A stretch of DNA of 64,000 nt from Candidatus Microbacterium colombiense (GTDB taxonomy: Bacteria > Actinomycetota > Actinomycetes > Actinomycetales > Microbacteriaceae). The stretch spans positions 3,100,001-3,164,000 of the forward strand of contig CP119308.1 of assembly GCA_029203165.1 (NCBI GenBank), in the 5' to 3' direction. Below the pieces are notes generated by a model, which saw only the letters and a program-made list of their open reading frames with translations, searched no databases and was not told the origin of the DNA. Within the stretch, counting starts at the first letter, position 1; each line of letters starts with the position of its first letter. A program made the position numbers and the translations under genes. This document shows positions 63,532 to 64,000 of this stretch, in pieces.

Positions 63532-64000
63532 TCAGCCGACCAGGCCGATGTTCTTCAGCGTCGCGGTGACCTCGTCGATGTTCGCGGTCAGGAACTCGTC
63601 GAACTCCGCTCCGGTGAGGAAGGCGTCCGCCCATCCCCTGGTCTCCAACTCGGCCGCCCAGGAGTCCGATTCGTGCAGTTCCGTGACGATGCGCTCCAGC
63701 TCGGCACGATGGGCGTCGTCGATGTCGCCGGGCGCGATCACCCCACGCCAGTTGGTGAGCACGACGTCGTACCCCGCCTCCGTGATGGTGGGCACGTCCG
63801 GCAACTGCGGCACCGCCTCGTCGGAGGAGACGGCGAGCGCCTTCATAGTTCCGGCCTCGATGTGCTGGAGGAATTCCCCGACGCCCGAGATACCCGCGGC
63901 CACCTTGCCGCCGAGGATCAGCGAGGTCGCCTCCCCTCCCCCGGAGTTGGGTGTGTAGTTGAGCTTCTCGGCGATCTCGGCGCCGTCGAGTCCGGCTTCC
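63532..64000 (-). CDS. tctC: Tripartite tricarboxylate transporter binding protein TctC (C-terminal part, runs off window)
   Basis: The last 155 or so residues of a Bug/TctC-family periplasmic-type binding protein. NYTPNSGGGEATSLILGGKVAAGISGVGEF and VPTITEAGYDVVLTNWRGVIAPG (ends quoted) are the family hallmarks. The start and signal peptide lie beyond 64000. It delivers a carboxylate to the TctA/TctB permease encoded downstream. Confidence 0.88.
   Translation of the reverse strand, partial: EAGLDGAEIAEKLNYTPNSGGGEATSLILGGKVAAGISGVGEFLQHIEAGTMKALAVSSDEAVPQLPDVPTITEAGYDVVLTNWRGVIAPGDIDDAHRAELERIVTELHESDSWAAELETRGWADAFLTGAEFDEFLTANIDEVTATLKNIGLVG

Overview
The window is GC-rich (about 70%) chromosomal DNA of an actinobacterium, most likely Microbacterium or a close relative in the Microbacteriaceae. 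The evidence is the trpT-secE-nusG-rplK-rplA and rplJ-rplL blocks, an NusG with a long acidic N-terminus, ER-type SipW-like signal peptidase, many leaderless genes (TANNNT 6-7 nt before the start), and a cluster matching the riboflavin-catabolic (rca) genes described in Microbacterium maritypicum. There is no prophage, integrase, insertion sequence or CRISPR array. rRNA is absent and one tRNA (Trp) is present.

Layout. 1-553: N-terminal part of a Bcr/CflA-type MFS exporter. 600-3185: metB-like and cbs transsulfuration genes. 3282-8095: CUT1 sugar ABC importer with a divergent LacI regulator and three palindromic operators. 8168-9085: rplJ-rplL with an attenuator-like leader. 9444-11427: two lone nuclease-fold proteins around an unusual repeat. 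11467-14688: SipW signal peptidase with three exported proteins. 14972-17126: MFS exporter plus MarR. 17247-18858: argP/lysG and lysE. 19268-21545: polar amino acid (cystine-like) ABC importer. 21729-24644: rplA, rplK, nusG, secE, tRNA-Trp. 24838-29495: HSP90-like ATPase plus a 932-residue TPR-like protein. 29608-31332: poxB. 31510-41288: putrescine/GABA catabolism (puo, usp, permease, two aldehyde dehydrogenases, gabT, PucR regulator). 41235-48024: riboflavin breakdown and uptake. 48252-52857: ramB, aceA, aceB (glyoxylate shunt). 52959-64000: small uridine-kinase-like protein, AraC regulator, aldR/ald, aspC, VOC protein, murB with two MaoC-type dehydratases, TauE/SafE permease, and a TctABC-type tripartite carboxylate transporter running off the end.

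The metabolic islands fit together. Putrescine is oxidised through GABA to succinate, and acetate is handled by PoxB and the glyoxylate shunt. Riboflavin is imported, reduced and cleaved to lumichrome and ribose, and the ribose is phosphorylated by the linked ribokinase. A 16-bp palindrome (TAGTCAA-NN-TTGACTA) occurs at both promoters of the riboflavin region and is the likely site of its PadR-type regulator.

Two observations stand out. First, six intergenic elements share one geometry: two direct copies of a 10-14 nt unit 19 nt apart, a 25-28 nt step, then two inverted copies 19 nt apart. They belong to three different sequence families. Second, an HSP90-like ATPase is paired with a large TPR-like protein. 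In addition, rplA, nusG, ramB, aceA and aceB carry frameshifts, mostly single-base and near short G/C runs. These look like assembly errors in functional genes rather than real decay.
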